Virus record (IMG/VR): IMGVR_UViG_3300030331_005947
Span: 1 to 46,836 of that record
Length of the DNA: 46,836 nt
Strand: one strand, 5' to 3'
From: a virus
The translations under genes and the position numbers were made by a program. The notes beneath the pieces were generated by a model. It had not been told where the DNA came from. It searched no databases and saw only the letters and a program-made list of their open reading frames with translations. Position 1 is the stretch's first letter; each line of letters begins with the position of its first letter. Shown here in pieces: positions 1-7,754 of this stretch.

Positions 1-1
1 A

Positions 2-457
2 GGATTTTATAAAAAAACAAAAGTGCTTTCAGATACAGTTGATAATGTATTAAAAGATACTGAACTTAAAAATATATTTTTATGGGCAGATATTGAAGGT
101 GCCGAACTTGATATGCTCCATGGGGCAAAAAAATCTTTAGAAAACAAACGAATAATTGGAATGAATTTAGAACTTAATTTTAGAAGCGATTATATATCAA
201 GTAATGATTGTAAATACTTAGATGTAATTGAATTCTTATCAAAATATGATTACGGGTTTCCACTCAGTACTTTACAAGATTTTAAATCGTGCGTATATGA
301 AGGTATTATGTTGACTCCAGATGGCCATGGCGCCCATACGGATTGTGTTTTTTTACCTAAACATCTAGGAGGTGTTATTCCGGAAGTAAAATATGTGGAT
401 GGTAAAAGAAAAATTAAATTCAATATAAGTGAAAATACAAATGAAAATATTTTATAG
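2..457 (+). CDS. FkbM-family methyltransferase, C-terminal part (5' cut by window edge)
   Basis: The reading frame is open from the left edge (codons from base 2), so the true start lies upstream; an in-frame GTG at 23 is not needed as a start. The visible part carries the FkbM signature: a variable stretch with a DIEGAELDML segment (Asp-x-Glu-Gly, the family's usual VEGAE region) followed by GAKKSL and a hydrophobic strand ending in LEL. FkbM proteins are SAM-dependent methyltransferases, mostly O-methylating sugars or polyketides. The SAM-binding glycine motif would be in the missing N-terminal half. The last 17 bases overlap the next gene, a glycosyltransferase, which suggests a glycan substrate. 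Family call is seen in the sequence; substrate is inferred. Confidence 0.8.
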   Translation, partial: GFYKKTKVLSDTVDNVLKDTELKNIFLWADIEGAELDMLHGAKKSLENKRIIGMNLELNFRSDYISSNDCKYLDVIEFLSKYDYGFPLSTLQDFKSCVYEGIMLTPDGHGAHTDCVFLPKHLGGVIPEVKYVDGKRKIKFNISENTNENIL

Positions 458-2186
458 TGCTGTTTTTGATAACGAAGGTGTGAGTTCTGATACTTCTAAA
501 GCTCGCGAACTTCGCACACTTGGACACGAGGTTCTTTCGTACAACTATAGAGTACGTGGACATCAGTTAAGTGGAAACCCTTTAATTTCTACTAAGAGAG
601 ACAATGAGATAATTTCTTTATGTCAAAACTGGCAACCAGATTATATTATATTTGCAAAATGTAATGGCGTTGATATTCGAGTATTTCACGAATGTAAAAA
701 AGTTGCGCCGGTATGTTATTGGTTTGCTGATCCTTTGGTAACTTACACAAATGATGAGTTTTACGAAAAAACAAAAGCAGCAGATATTTTTACCTGCGAC
801 AAAGAAAATGTTCTACAGAAAGCAAAAAGCTTAAACAATAATTGCCATATAACATGTGATGGGTTTGATAGTTCATTAGAACAACCAAAAGACGTTGATC
901 AGAAATACGATGTTACTTTTATAGGGAATTTATATGGAAACAGATTAGAAAAAGTATCTTCAATTACCACACAAGTAACAAACATTACTGACGCATATGG
1001 TGAAAAACACTCAATCGAAGTTTCAAAAAGTAAAATTAATTTAAACTTTTGCACAAGTGAGGGTCCTTCTGATAGAGTCTTTAAGGTTTTAGCTGCAGGT
1101 GGATTTTTATTAACTGACACTTGGCCAGATATAGATGATTATTTTGTAGATGGTAGAGATTTAGTTGTTTATTCTGATATTGATGATCTTAATAGTAAAA
1201 TTAAATATTACCTAGATAATCCCGAAGAGCGCAAACAAATCGCGCAGCAAGGTCATAAGACTGTGCAAAACTATACTAGACAAAAATGGGCTGAGACTAC
1301 TTGTAATTTATTAAAAACACTCGAATCCAATCGACACCAAAATAAAGACAAAAAGAGTATTTTAATTGCTGGCCCTTGGATTGGTGAGTTTGGTTGGGAG
1401 TTGTTTTGCTGGCAAGGCTATATTAGGTCAATGTCAAAATTTTATGATGAGGTTGTTTGCATTTCAACTCCACACTCTGAGTTTTTGTATGAAGATTTTT
1501 GTGATAAATTTATAAGTTTTCTGCCTGATGGTGGAAACTATAAAGATTCTTTTTATAAAACTGGCTACTCACTTACAAAAGCCACAATAGGTAAAATTTT
1601 ACAAGATAATAATATAAGCACTAGTGAAAATAAAATATCTCTTTTTTTGCCTAGAAGAATAGGTGATCCTCCGCGAACACATTTTTCAGAAAAGTTTCAA
1701 CTCGGCCCACTTTACTTGCCGCCAAAATATGAAAAATTAGGAATCTACAATGAAAAATATGCCAATGCTATTCTTTTTCATGCTAGAAACAGAGATTTAA
1801 GAAAAGATGATAATTGGTCAGTAGAAAAATGGAAAAGCTTAGGAGAAAAACTTAAAACACAAGGATACGATCTATATTCTGTTGGGCTTAAGTCCGAGGC
1901 TTTGCATATTGAAGGTACAAAAGACTACAGGGAATGCGATCAGCAATTGCTTTTAGATGTTATGAGTTCAGCAAAATGTATTTTTGGTCAATCATCTGGC
2001 GCTATGCATCTTGCGACACTTTGTGGATGCCCACAAGTCATCTGGTCAACTAGTTACAACTTGGATAGGTATACTAAAAACTGGAACCCTTTTGACGTTA
2101 AAGTTGTGTTTTTGTCTGAGATGGGTTGGCAACCAAGCGTTGAATATGTTTACAACAGTTTTAACAATACTGAGGAAATTAAATGA
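441..2186 (+). CDS. Fused double glycosyltransferase (CgeB/GT4-like + GT9-like)
   Basis: A 581-residue protein with two apparent glycosyltransferase halves. Residues ~1-300 resemble CgeB/Glyco_trans_1_2 proteins: a DVTFIGNLYGNR strand, then LNFCTSEGPSDRVFKVLAAG followed by GGFLLTD and a typical helical end (YLDNPEERKQIAQQG). Residues ~305-581 resemble GT9 heptosyltransferase-type enzymes: AGPWIGEFGWEL near the start, a FHARNRD strand, NWSVEKWKSLGEKL, and IFGQSSGAMHLATLCGCPQV, the family's donor-site pattern. The likely role is sequential transfer of two sugars, acting in the host cytoplasm. A GTG at 429 is also in frame, but ATG 441 starts directly on the first beta strand (MKIFYSAVF). It overlaps the FkbM gene and meets the next gene in ATGA. 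Donor and acceptor are unknown. Confidence 0.78.
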   Translation: MKIFYSAVFDNEGVSSDTSKARELRTLGHEVLSYNYRVRGHQLSGNPLISTKRDNEIISLCQNWQPDYIIFAKCNGVDIRVFHECKKVAPVCYWFADPLVTYTNDEFYEKTKAADIFTCDKENVLQKAKSLNNNCHITCDGFDSSLEQPKDVDQKYDVTFIGNLYGNRLEKVSSITTQVTNITDAYGEKHSIEVSKSKINLNFCTSEGPSDRVFKVLAAGGFLLTDTWPDIDDYFVDGRDLVVYSDIDDLNSKIKYYLDNPEERKQIAQQGHKTVQNYTRQKWAETTCNLLKTLESNRHQNKDKKSILIAGPWIGEFGWELFCWQGYIRSMSKFYDEVVCISTPHSEFLYEDFCDKFISFLPDGGNYKDSFYKTGYSLTKATIGKILQDNNISTSENKISLFLPRRIGDPPRTHFSEKFQLGPLYLPPKYEKLGIYNEKYANAILFHARNRDLRKDDNWSVEKWKSLGEKLKTQGYDLYSVGLKSEALHIEGTKDYRECDQQLLLDVMSSAKCIFGQSSGAMHLATLCGCPQVIWSTSYNLDRYTKNWNPFDVKVVFLSEMGWQPSVEYVYNSFNNTEEIK

Positions 2187-3682
2187 AATCAATATGCTTA
2201 ATAACACCACCATCACCTTTTTTGTTAGACGAAAGAGTTTTCATGCATATTGGTATACTAAAAGTTGCTTCATCTCTAGAGCAAAGAGGTTATGAGGTAG
2301 AATTTTTAGATCTAAGTGGTATAGATAATTATTTAGATGTTGTTAGAGACTATTGCGCTAAAAGTAAAATTACCACTTTTGGCTTGACTGCATCTACTCC
2401 ACAAGTGCCTTTCTCGGTTCAAATTGGTAAAGTTATTAAAGAAGTCAATCAAAATAACAAATTAATATTAGGTGGTCCACATGTCACTCTGATGAATACT
2501 GCAAGCAAAAGAGAAATAAAAAAGGGTTTACATCTTTCTGACCGAGCTACAAAAGACATTGAGAATCTTAAAAAGACATTTGACGTCTTAGTATGCGGAG
2601 ATGGAGAGTACACTGTTTTTGAAGCTCTAAAAATTGACAAGGGTGTAATTGATGCGGACGATAAAAAAAGTGAGTTCTTTCTAGATAATGAGCAGTTTTC
2701 AACATTGCCTCTTCCTGCGCGTCACTTAGTGGATGTTGATTCTTATAAGTACTTGATAGAAGATAAAAAGTCTGTTAGCTTGATTGCTCAATTGGGATGC
2801 CCTTTTAAATGCACTTTTTGCAGTGGTAGAAACTCGCCTTATCTAAGAAAGATAAGACAGCGATCTAGTAATTCAATTGTCGACGAAATGAGGCATTTAT
2901 ATCAAGAGTATGGATTTACAGGGTTTATGTTTTATGATGATGAGCTAAACGTTAATAAAAATCTTATTCAGCTTTTAAATCAAATAACTGATCTGCAGGA
3001 TGAAGTTGGAGAAGAGTTTAGATTACGTGGGTTTGTGAAGGCTGAGTTGTTTAATGAAATGCAAGCTCAAGCTATGTACCGCGCCGGATTTAGATGGCTA
3101 TTAACTGGATTTGAGTCTGGCGATGAGCGCATCTTAAAAAACATTAAAAAGATGGCAGCTAAAGATGACAACACTAGAGCGGTCGAGATAGCTAAGAAAT
3201 ATAATTTAAAAGTAAAAGCTCTAATGTCCATCGGTCATGCTGGAGAAAGTCATAAAACAATTGAAAATACAAAAAATTGGCTTCTTGATGTAAAGCCAGA
3301 AGAATTTGATTGTACAATTATTACAACTTATCCAGGGTCTCCATACTTCGATGACGCTATTAAAGAGGGTGATCACTATACGTACACATCAAACATTACT
3401 GGAGATAAATTATATCAAGCATCAATCGACTACTTGTCTGAGCTAGATTACTATAAAGGTGATCCAGATGGTGGCTATGTGTCTTATGTTTGGACTGATC
3501 ATATATCAGCTATGGATTTAGTCACAGAAAGAGATAATCTAGAAGCTGAAGTTAGAAAAAAGCTGGATATTCCTTTCTATAACGCCCGACCAGCAGAAAA
3601 ATATGAACACTCAATGGGTATGGGAAATATCGACATACCAGATTATATACTAAAGAAAACAAACGGCAAATATAAGAGATAG
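2183..3682 (+). CDS. B12-binding-domain radical SAM protein
   Basis: A 499-residue protein with the two-domain order of cobalamin-dependent radical SAM enzymes. Residues ~1-180 form a Rossmann-like B12-binding domain: ITPPSPFLLDERVFMHIGIL, a GYEVEFLDLSG strand, and an ILGGPHVT segment. The radical SAM core follows, with the iron-sulfur cysteines of CxxxCxxC at C206, C210 and C213 (GCPFKCTFCSGRNS), then FMFYDDELNVN and TGFESGDERIL, typical of this class. The B12 domain lacks an obvious DxHxxG motif, as in many members where base-off binding is not used. Family members methylate or rearrange unactivated carbons in lipids, sugars, peptides and antibiotics. Sitting among glycosyltransferases it may modify a sugar or its lipid carrier, which is inference. 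It starts on the ATGA overlap with the upstream gene. Confidence 0.88.
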   Translation: MKSICLITPPSPFLLDERVFMHIGILKVASSLEQRGYEVEFLDLSGIDNYLDVVRDYCAKSKITTFGLTASTPQVPFSVQIGKVIKEVNQNNKLILGGPHVTLMNTASKREIKKGLHLSDRATKDIENLKKTFDVLVCGDGEYTVFEALKIDKGVIDADDKKSEFFLDNEQFSTLPLPARHLVDVDSYKYLIEDKKSVSLIAQLGCPFKCTFCSGRNSPYLRKIRQRSSNSIVDEMRHLYQEYGFTGFMFYDDELNVNKNLIQLLNQITDLQDEVGEEFRLRGFVKAELFNEMQAQAMYRAGFRWLLTGFESGDERILKNIKKMAAKDDNTRAVEIAKKYNLKVKALMSIGHAGESHKTIENTKNWLLDVKPEEFDCTIITTYPGSPYFDDAIKEGDHYTYTSNITGDKLYQASIDYLSELDYYKGDPDGGYVSYVWTDHISAMDLVTERDNLEAEVRKKLDIPFYNARPAEKYEHSMGMGNIDIPDYILKKTNGKYKR

Positions 3683-3695
3683 TATACGAACAAGT

Positions 3696-3699
3696 GGAG
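3696..3699 (+). promoter_or_regulatory. Ribosome binding site fixing the cupin start
   Basis: GGAG lies six bases before ATG 3706. It also overlaps the in-frame GTG at 3694, which has no Shine-Dalgarno sequence of its own. The motif therefore argues for ATG 3706 as the start. Confidence 0.6.
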
Positions 3700-3705
3700 A
3701 TTTTA

Positions 3706-4122
3706 ATGGAAAAACACTACTCAAAAATAGACAAAGAGAGGCTTCTTCATATAATTAATCGATTAGATAATGAGTCTGAAAGAAAAGATATAGTGCCAGC
3801 GAAAAACTTTATACAATGTGCAGTGTTAAATTTTAACAAAGGAAAGACTTTTAGACCTCACAAACATATTAGAAAAAGCAGAACATATCCTGAAAAAATA
3901 GCACAAGAATCCTGGGTTGTTATAAAGGGTAGTGTTAAATGTATATTTTACGATATAGATGACAGTATTCTACTTGAAACAACATTACACCCAGGCGATG
4001 CTAGCTTTACTTTAGAAGGTGGCCATACTTATGAGATATTAGAAGATAATACAATTGTCTATGAATATAAAACTGGGCCATACGAAGGCCAAGAATTTGA
4101 TAAAAGATTTTTAGATGAGTAA
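3706..4122 (+). CDS. WbuC-like cupin-fold protein
   Basis: A 138-residue protein matching the small cupin proteins found in O-antigen and capsule clusters (WbuC family). Visible features are FRPHKHIRKSR, giving the HxH metal-ligand pair of cupin motif 1, then ESWVVIKGSVKCIFYD (strand-Gly-strand), and motif 2 around HPGDASFTLEGGHTYEIL with a further conserved histidine. No catalytic activity is established for WbuC; a sugar-nucleotide isomerase or binding role is often supposed. ATG 3706 has GGAG six bases upstream, so it is preferred over the in-frame GTG at 3694. The end overlaps the next gene by eight bases, placing it in the same transcription unit as the sugar genes. Confidence 0.75.
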   Translation: MEKHYSKIDKERLLHIINRLDNESERKDIVPAKNFIQCAVLNFNKGKTFRPHKHIRKSRTYPEKIAQESWVVIKGSVKCIFYDIDDSILLETTLHPGDASFTLEGGHTYEILEDNTIVYEYKTGPYEGQEFDKRFLDE

Positions 4123-4858
4123 TAAATTTTCAATACATATATGGACAAGCGATAAAAATATGGTTTGTTTGCCTGCCACATGTTATCTATTTAATAGTTT
4201 TTGGCCTAATAAAGAGCAGGTTAAAATATTAGGCTATAAGAAACCAAATTTAGAGTTACCAGACAACTTTGAATTTATCTCTTTAGGAACTCAACGTGGT
4301 CCAAAAAAATGGTCAAACGATATGATTGACTTTTATTCTTCAGATGACTGCGAATATTTTTATAGCATATGGGAAGATGCATTTATATTAAAAAATGTTG
4401 ATAATTCTATTATAAGTTTAATAAATCAATTGATAGAAAAAGATAAAAACTTTTTTAAATTTAACTTGACTGCTGATGTCTCATCTCGTTCGCATCAAGT
4501 GCTAAGAAAGTTTGAAAATTTTGATCTGATATTAGCCGATCAATTGTCACGATATCGCTTTTCAACTCAACATTGCGTTTGGAATAAAAAAATCTTTTTA
4601 GATAAATTAGAGTTAAATCAAACACCATGGGATTTTGAATTAAATGACTCAAAAGCTATGAATGATGGGCTAAGAATATATTCTACCAAAAGAAAGCAAG
4701 CAGTTTATATGGGCCATCTTTACAAGTCCGGTAAAAAAAGAAATGATTGGTACAACTGTGTTTACGGAAAATACGGGAACAAAACACATAATGAAGGTTC
4801 TCTTGATCAAGAAAAAATAAAACTTATAGAGGACAATGGATGGGTACCAGAAATTTAG
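4115..4858 (+). CDS. Probable glycosyltransferase (unclassified)
   Basis: A 247-residue soluble protein that I do not place in a numbered family with certainty. It opens with a short strand (FSIHIWTS), has an acidic segment YFYSIWEDAFILKNVD where GT-A enzymes carry their metal-binding DxD-like site, and later RYRFSTQHCVWNKKIFLDKL followed by TPWDFELNDS. The pairing of an aromatic 'Wxk..fl' block with 'PWxFE' recurs in phage and capsule-cluster glycosyltransferases. The C-terminus has YMGHLYKSGKKRNDW. It overlaps the cupin gene by eight bases and the acyltransferase by 19, so it is firmly inside the sugar cassette. An alternative is a non-catalytic relative of that fold. Confidence 0.5.
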   Translation: MSNKFSIHIWTSDKNMVCLPATCYLFNSFWPNKEQVKILGYKKPNLELPDNFEFISLGTQRGPKKWSNDMIDFYSSDDCEYFYSIWEDAFILKNVDNSIISLINQLIEKDKNFFKFNLTADVSSRSHQVLRKFENFDLILADQLSRYRFSTQHCVWNKKIFLDKLELNQTPWDFELNDSKAMNDGLRIYSTKRKQAVYMGHLYKSGKKRNDWYNCVYGKYGNKTHNEGSLDQEKIKLIEDNGWVPEI

Positions 4859-5373
4859 ACATATTCATACATAAAGATGTTGAAATAAAAGATAAAAACT
4901 TTATTGTTGGCAATAAAGTTGCTATTGATAAAGGTTTTTATTGCACAACAAAGTTAGAAATTGGAGATTACGTTCATATTGGTCCTTATGTTACGTGTAT
5001 TGGAAGTCAAAAATCTAAATTAACTTTGAACGGTTTTAACAACATTATGGCTGGTGCAAGAATAATTTGCGGCTCAGATAGATTTGATGCGTCAGGTTTA
5101 TTCGGCGCGATGATCCCAGATGACTTAAAGGGAAAGCAGATAATAAAACCAGTTATTATGGAAAAGTTTTCTAATGTAGGCACAAATGCTATAGTTTTAC
5201 CTGGAACTCATTTAAAAGAAGGAGTTTTGGTAACAGCAGGTTCTTTAATTATGGGAGAAACAGAAGCATGGGGTGTCTACAAAGGCAATCCTGCAAAGTT
5301 GGTTAAAAAAATAAATCCAAAAATTATAAAAGAAAAATATGAAATATTACAAAGTAGAAATAAGAGTGGTTAA
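4840..5373 (+). CDS. Left-handed beta-helix (hexapeptide repeat) acyltransferase
   Basis: A 177-residue protein with imperfect hexapeptide turns along its length: IGDYVHIGPYVTCIG, NNIMAGARIICG, FSNVGTNAIVLPGTHLKEG, VLVTAGSLIMGE. It closes with GVYKGNPAKLVKK, the usual final coil of the WbbJ/maltose-acetyltransferase group. Such enzymes are trimers that move an acetyl or other acyl group from a CoA thioester to a sugar hydroxyl or amino group. The catalytic histidine is not clear by eye. AGAGGA at 4828-4833 lies six bases before ATG 4840; another ATG at 4836 is in a different frame. Next to the aminotransferase and gmd, N-acylation of an amino sugar is plausible but inferred. Confidence 0.85.
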   Translation: MGTRNLDIFIHKDVEIKDKNFIVGNKVAIDKGFYCTTKLEIGDYVHIGPYVTCIGSQKSKLTLNGFNNIMAGARIICGSDRFDASGLFGAMIPDDLKGKQIIKPVIMEKFSNVGTNAIVLPGTHLKEGVLVTAGSLIMGETEAWGVYKGNPAKLVKKINPKIIKEKYEILQSRNKSG

Positions 5374-5376
5374 AAT

Positions 5377-5967
5377 ATGAGTTTCAAAATTATAGAAAAA
5401 TTTGAAAATGAAATAGCTAGCTTTTTTGGCGCACCATATGCCGTAGCAGTTGATTGTTGTACTCACGGTCTAGAGTTGTGTTTAAGACACGAAAATATTA
5501 AACACTTTACAGTTCCAAAGCACACGTATATATCAGTGCCTTTTTTAGCAGATAAATTAAACATAGATTTTGACTGGCGCTATGAAAACTGGCAAGATTA
5601 CTATTATTTAGGCGGTACAAATATTATTGATGCAGCTGTGTTATGGGAAAAACAATCCTACATTCCTGGTACATATATGTGTTTAAGTTTTCAGTTCCGT
5701 AAACATCTTAGCTTGGGTCGAGGAGGTATGATATTATTAGATGATTCTGATGCAAAAATTAACTTAAAAAAAATGTCATATGACGGTAGAATACCAGATG
5801 TACCTTGGCGTCAACAAAATATAAATTCTATTGGATATCATTATTATATGACCCCAGAAACTGCTGATATGGGTCTGTCAAAACTACCCGAAGCTATTAA
5901 CAAAACACCAAAAAAATGGTCTTTAAACGATTGGCCAGATTTAACACAGATGGACATTTTTAAATGA
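5377..5967 (+). CDS. Short DegT/DnrJ/EryC1/StrS-type aminotransferase
   Basis: A 196-residue protein covering only the PLP-binding large domain of the DegT family, whose members are usually about 370-390 residues. Key residues are kept: D85 in NIIDAAVLW (pyridine-nitrogen Asp) and K109 in SFQFRKHLSLGRGG (the Schiff-base lysine before the Gly-rich turn). The GYHYYMTPETADMGLSKL block matches the family's GYNYRM...A..GL.QL segment. The protein stops about 30 residues later, with no C-terminal small domain. No frameshifted remainder follows: gmd starts on the ATGA overlap. It could be a compact active enzyme using a dimer partner, or a binding protein. The likely substrate is a 4-keto-6-deoxy sugar nucleotide such as the product of the adjacent Gmd; this is inferred. 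Confidence 0.75.
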   Translation: MSFKIIEKFENEIASFFGAPYAVAVDCCTHGLELCLRHENIKHFTVPKHTYISVPFLADKLNIDFDWRYENWQDYYYLGGTNIIDAAVLWEKQSYIPGTYMCLSFQFRKHLSLGRGGMILLDDSDAKINLKKMSYDGRIPDVPWRQQNINSIGYHYYMTPETADMGLSKLPEAINKTPKKWSLNDWPDLTQMDIFK

Positions 5968-6935
5968 AAAAAGCATTAATAACCGGAATAAACGGACAAG
6001 ATGGTAGCTACTTGTCTGAGCATCTCTTATCTCTTGGCTATGAAGTACATGGCTTGATTCGTAGACACTCAGTGGCTGAAAATCAAAATTATCGATTGTA
6101 TGCTAATAATTTACATAATAAAACAATAAATCATTATGGTGATCTTTTAGATTATCCATCAATAGTCAGAATAATGTCTACAGTAAAACCTGATGAAATT
6201 TATAATTTGGGTGCAATGAGCCACGTAAGAGTAAGCTTTGATATGCCTTCTTTCACTATTCAAACAAACGCTCTCGGTGTGCTTAATATGTTAGAGGTTT
6301 ACAGGACAACCTGTCCAGAGGCAAAATTCTACCAAGCTAGCTCATCTGAAATGTTTGGAAATTCTGTAGATTCAGATGGTGTGCAAAGGTTAGATACGCC
6401 AATGACTCCTGTTAGTCCATATGGATGCGCAAAGTTAATGGCTTATAATTTGGTTAGGCATTATCGTCATGCTTACAAATTGCACGCCTGTAACGGCATT
6501 CTTTTTAATCACGAAAGCCCCCGCCGCGGCTCTAACTTTGTCACCAATAAAGTTGTAAAAACTGCCGTTGAAATTAAAAAAGGATTAAAAGATAAACTAG
6601 AATTAGGTAATTTAGATTCTTATAGAGATTGGGGACACTCAAAAGATTATGTTCGTGCAATGCATATGATCGTAAACCATGAAACACCAGAAGAGTTTAT
6701 TGTAGCAACAGGAGAAACGCATTCTGTTAGAAATCTTTGTGAAGTTGTTTTTTCAAAACTCAATATGGATTATAAAGATTATGTTGTACAAAATAAAAAA
6801 TTTATGCGGCCTGAAGAACTTAAATATCTTAAAGGTGATTCGTCTAAGGCGCGAGAAGTTTTAGGATGGAAGCCAGATTATACTTTTGAGACAATGATAG
6901 AAGAAATGATTACATCATGGATGGAAAAACTATAG
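5964..6935 (+). CDS. gmd: GDP-mannose 4,6-dehydratase
   Basis: A 323-residue extended short-chain dehydrogenase that converts GDP-D-mannose to GDP-4-keto-6-deoxy-D-mannose, precursor of GDP-fucose, GDP-rhamnose and GDP-perosamine. The sequence shows the NADP-binding TGINGQDG (residues 7-14), the Gmd-type LIRRHS loop, the active-site SSSEMFG (S128, E129), and the catalytic Y153/K157 in SPYGCAKLMA. The GDP-mannose-binding LFNHESPRRG and RDWGHSKDYVRAM blocks are present, as are the C-terminal FMRPEE and GDSSKAREVLGWKP. Length is slightly below the usual 340-370 but all motifs are there. It overlaps the aminotransferase gene by four bases and abuts the dehydrogenase gene. Phage-borne gmd is known in other large viruses. 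Confidence 0.95.
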   Translation: MKKALITGINGQDGSYLSEHLLSLGYEVHGLIRRHSVAENQNYRLYANNLHNKTINHYGDLLDYPSIVRIMSTVKPDEIYNLGAMSHVRVSFDMPSFTIQTNALGVLNMLEVYRTTCPEAKFYQASSSEMFGNSVDSDGVQRLDTPMTPVSPYGCAKLMAYNLVRHYRHAYKLHACNGILFNHESPRRGSNFVTNKVVKTAVEIKKGLKDKLELGNLDSYRDWGHSKDYVRAMHMIVNHETPEEFIVATGETHSVRNLCEVVFSKLNMDYKDYVVQNKKFMRPEELKYLKGDSSKAREVLGWKPDYTFETMIEEMITSWMEKL

Positions 6936-7754
6936 ATGAAAATTGGAATAATCGGTTTTGGTTTTGTTGGCAAGGCTGTTGGTCAGCTAAGATCTGTTGG
7001 AGACGTACAAATTTATGACCCAAACATACAAGAGTATTCTTCAGCTGAAAATAAAAATCAAGCGTACAATAGTGATTTTATATTCATTGGTGTGCCAACA
7101 AATCTAAAAAATGGAAATTTAGATACATCCATTCTAGAAACTTGTTTTGTAACATATAAAGAGTTTAACGTTAATGGTGACTCAACAATTATAGTTAAAT
7201 CAACAGTCCCAGTGGGAACTTGCCGCGTTTTAAGTGAAAAGTACAACTTAAATAATATTGTTTTTAATCCAGAATTTCTGACCGAACGAACCGCAATGCA
7301 AGATTTTATTAATGAAAGTGAATTATATCTCGCAGGCGCCAAACAGCACACCAGTAAAGTAAAAAAAGTGTATGAAAAATTTTATGATTATCATAAAAAC
7401 CATAGTTTAGAATTTTTTGAAACTGAAAACTGGGAAGAAGTAGAGCTTCTTAAATTAGCAAGAAACACTTTTTATGGTATGAAGGTGTCTTATTGTAACC
7501 ATCTTTATAATCTTTGTGAGTCTGTTGGTATAGATTACTCTCATTTTAGAGAGCATTTTGCTAGAGGAGAATGGGTAGGACAACAACATACGGTGGTCCC
7601 TGGTCCAGACGGTAAATTTGGATACGGCGGTAAATGTTTACCTAAAGATTCCATAGAGTTGTTAAATTTTTGTAAGAAACAGGATATAATGTTTGAAATG
7701 CTTGAAAAATCAATGGATTTTAATTCACTACAAAGGAGTAAGAAGCATGACTGA
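6936..7754 (+). CDS. UDP-glucose/GDP-mannose dehydrogenase, short form
   Basis: A 272-residue member of the nucleotide-sugar 6-dehydrogenase family, which oxidises the C6 hydroxyl of UDP-glucose or GDP-mannose to a uronic acid with two NAD+. Visible are GIIGFGFVG (NAD Rossmann motif, residues 4-12), IGVPTN, KSTVPVGT (88-95), NPEFLTERTA (111-120), LLKLARNTFYGMKVSYCN with K173 and N177, and the catalytic GYGGKCLPKD with C234 and K237/D238. Full-length enzymes run to about 390-450 residues; this one ends just after the central domain and lacks the C-terminal nucleotide-sugar domain. The stop overlaps the start region of the next gene by eight bases. It may be an active minimal form or act on a different substrate. 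Family certain, substrate not. Confidence 0.88.
   Translation: MKIGIIGFGFVGKAVGQLRSVGDVQIYDPNIQEYSSAENKNQAYNSDFIFIGVPTNLKNGNLDTSILETCFVTYKEFNVNGDSTIIVKSTVPVGTCRVLSEKYNLNNIVFNPEFLTERTAMQDFINESELYLAGAKQHTSKVKKVYEKFYDYHKNHSLEFFETENWEEVELLKLARNTFYGMKVSYCNHLYNLCESVGIDYSHFREHFARGEWVGQQHTVVPGPDGKFGYGGKCLPKDSIELLNFCKKQDIMFEMLEKSMDFNSLQRSKKHD
7732..7738 (+). promoter_or_regulatory. Strong ribosome binding site fixing the start at 7747
   Basis: AAAGGAG eight bases before ATG 7747 is one of the best Shine-Dalgarno matches in the window. It lies inside the end of the dehydrogenase gene and rules against the longer in-frame start at 7693. Confidence 0.65.

Noticed and set aside
1984-2295. 103-codon + strand frame bridging the glycosyltransferase and radical SAM genes
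   Set aside because: Different frame from two well-supported genes, no family pattern and no binding site.
7693-7746. Longer N-terminus for the 78-residue protein
   Set aside because: The extension lies wholly within the dehydrogenase gene and lacks a ribosome binding site, while ATG 7747 has AAAGGAG eight bases upstream.
5377-7754. Short DegT and dehydrogenase genes as pseudogenes
   Set aside because: Catalytic residues are kept, ends overlap or abut neighbours cleanly, and no remnant of the missing domains is present in any frame.
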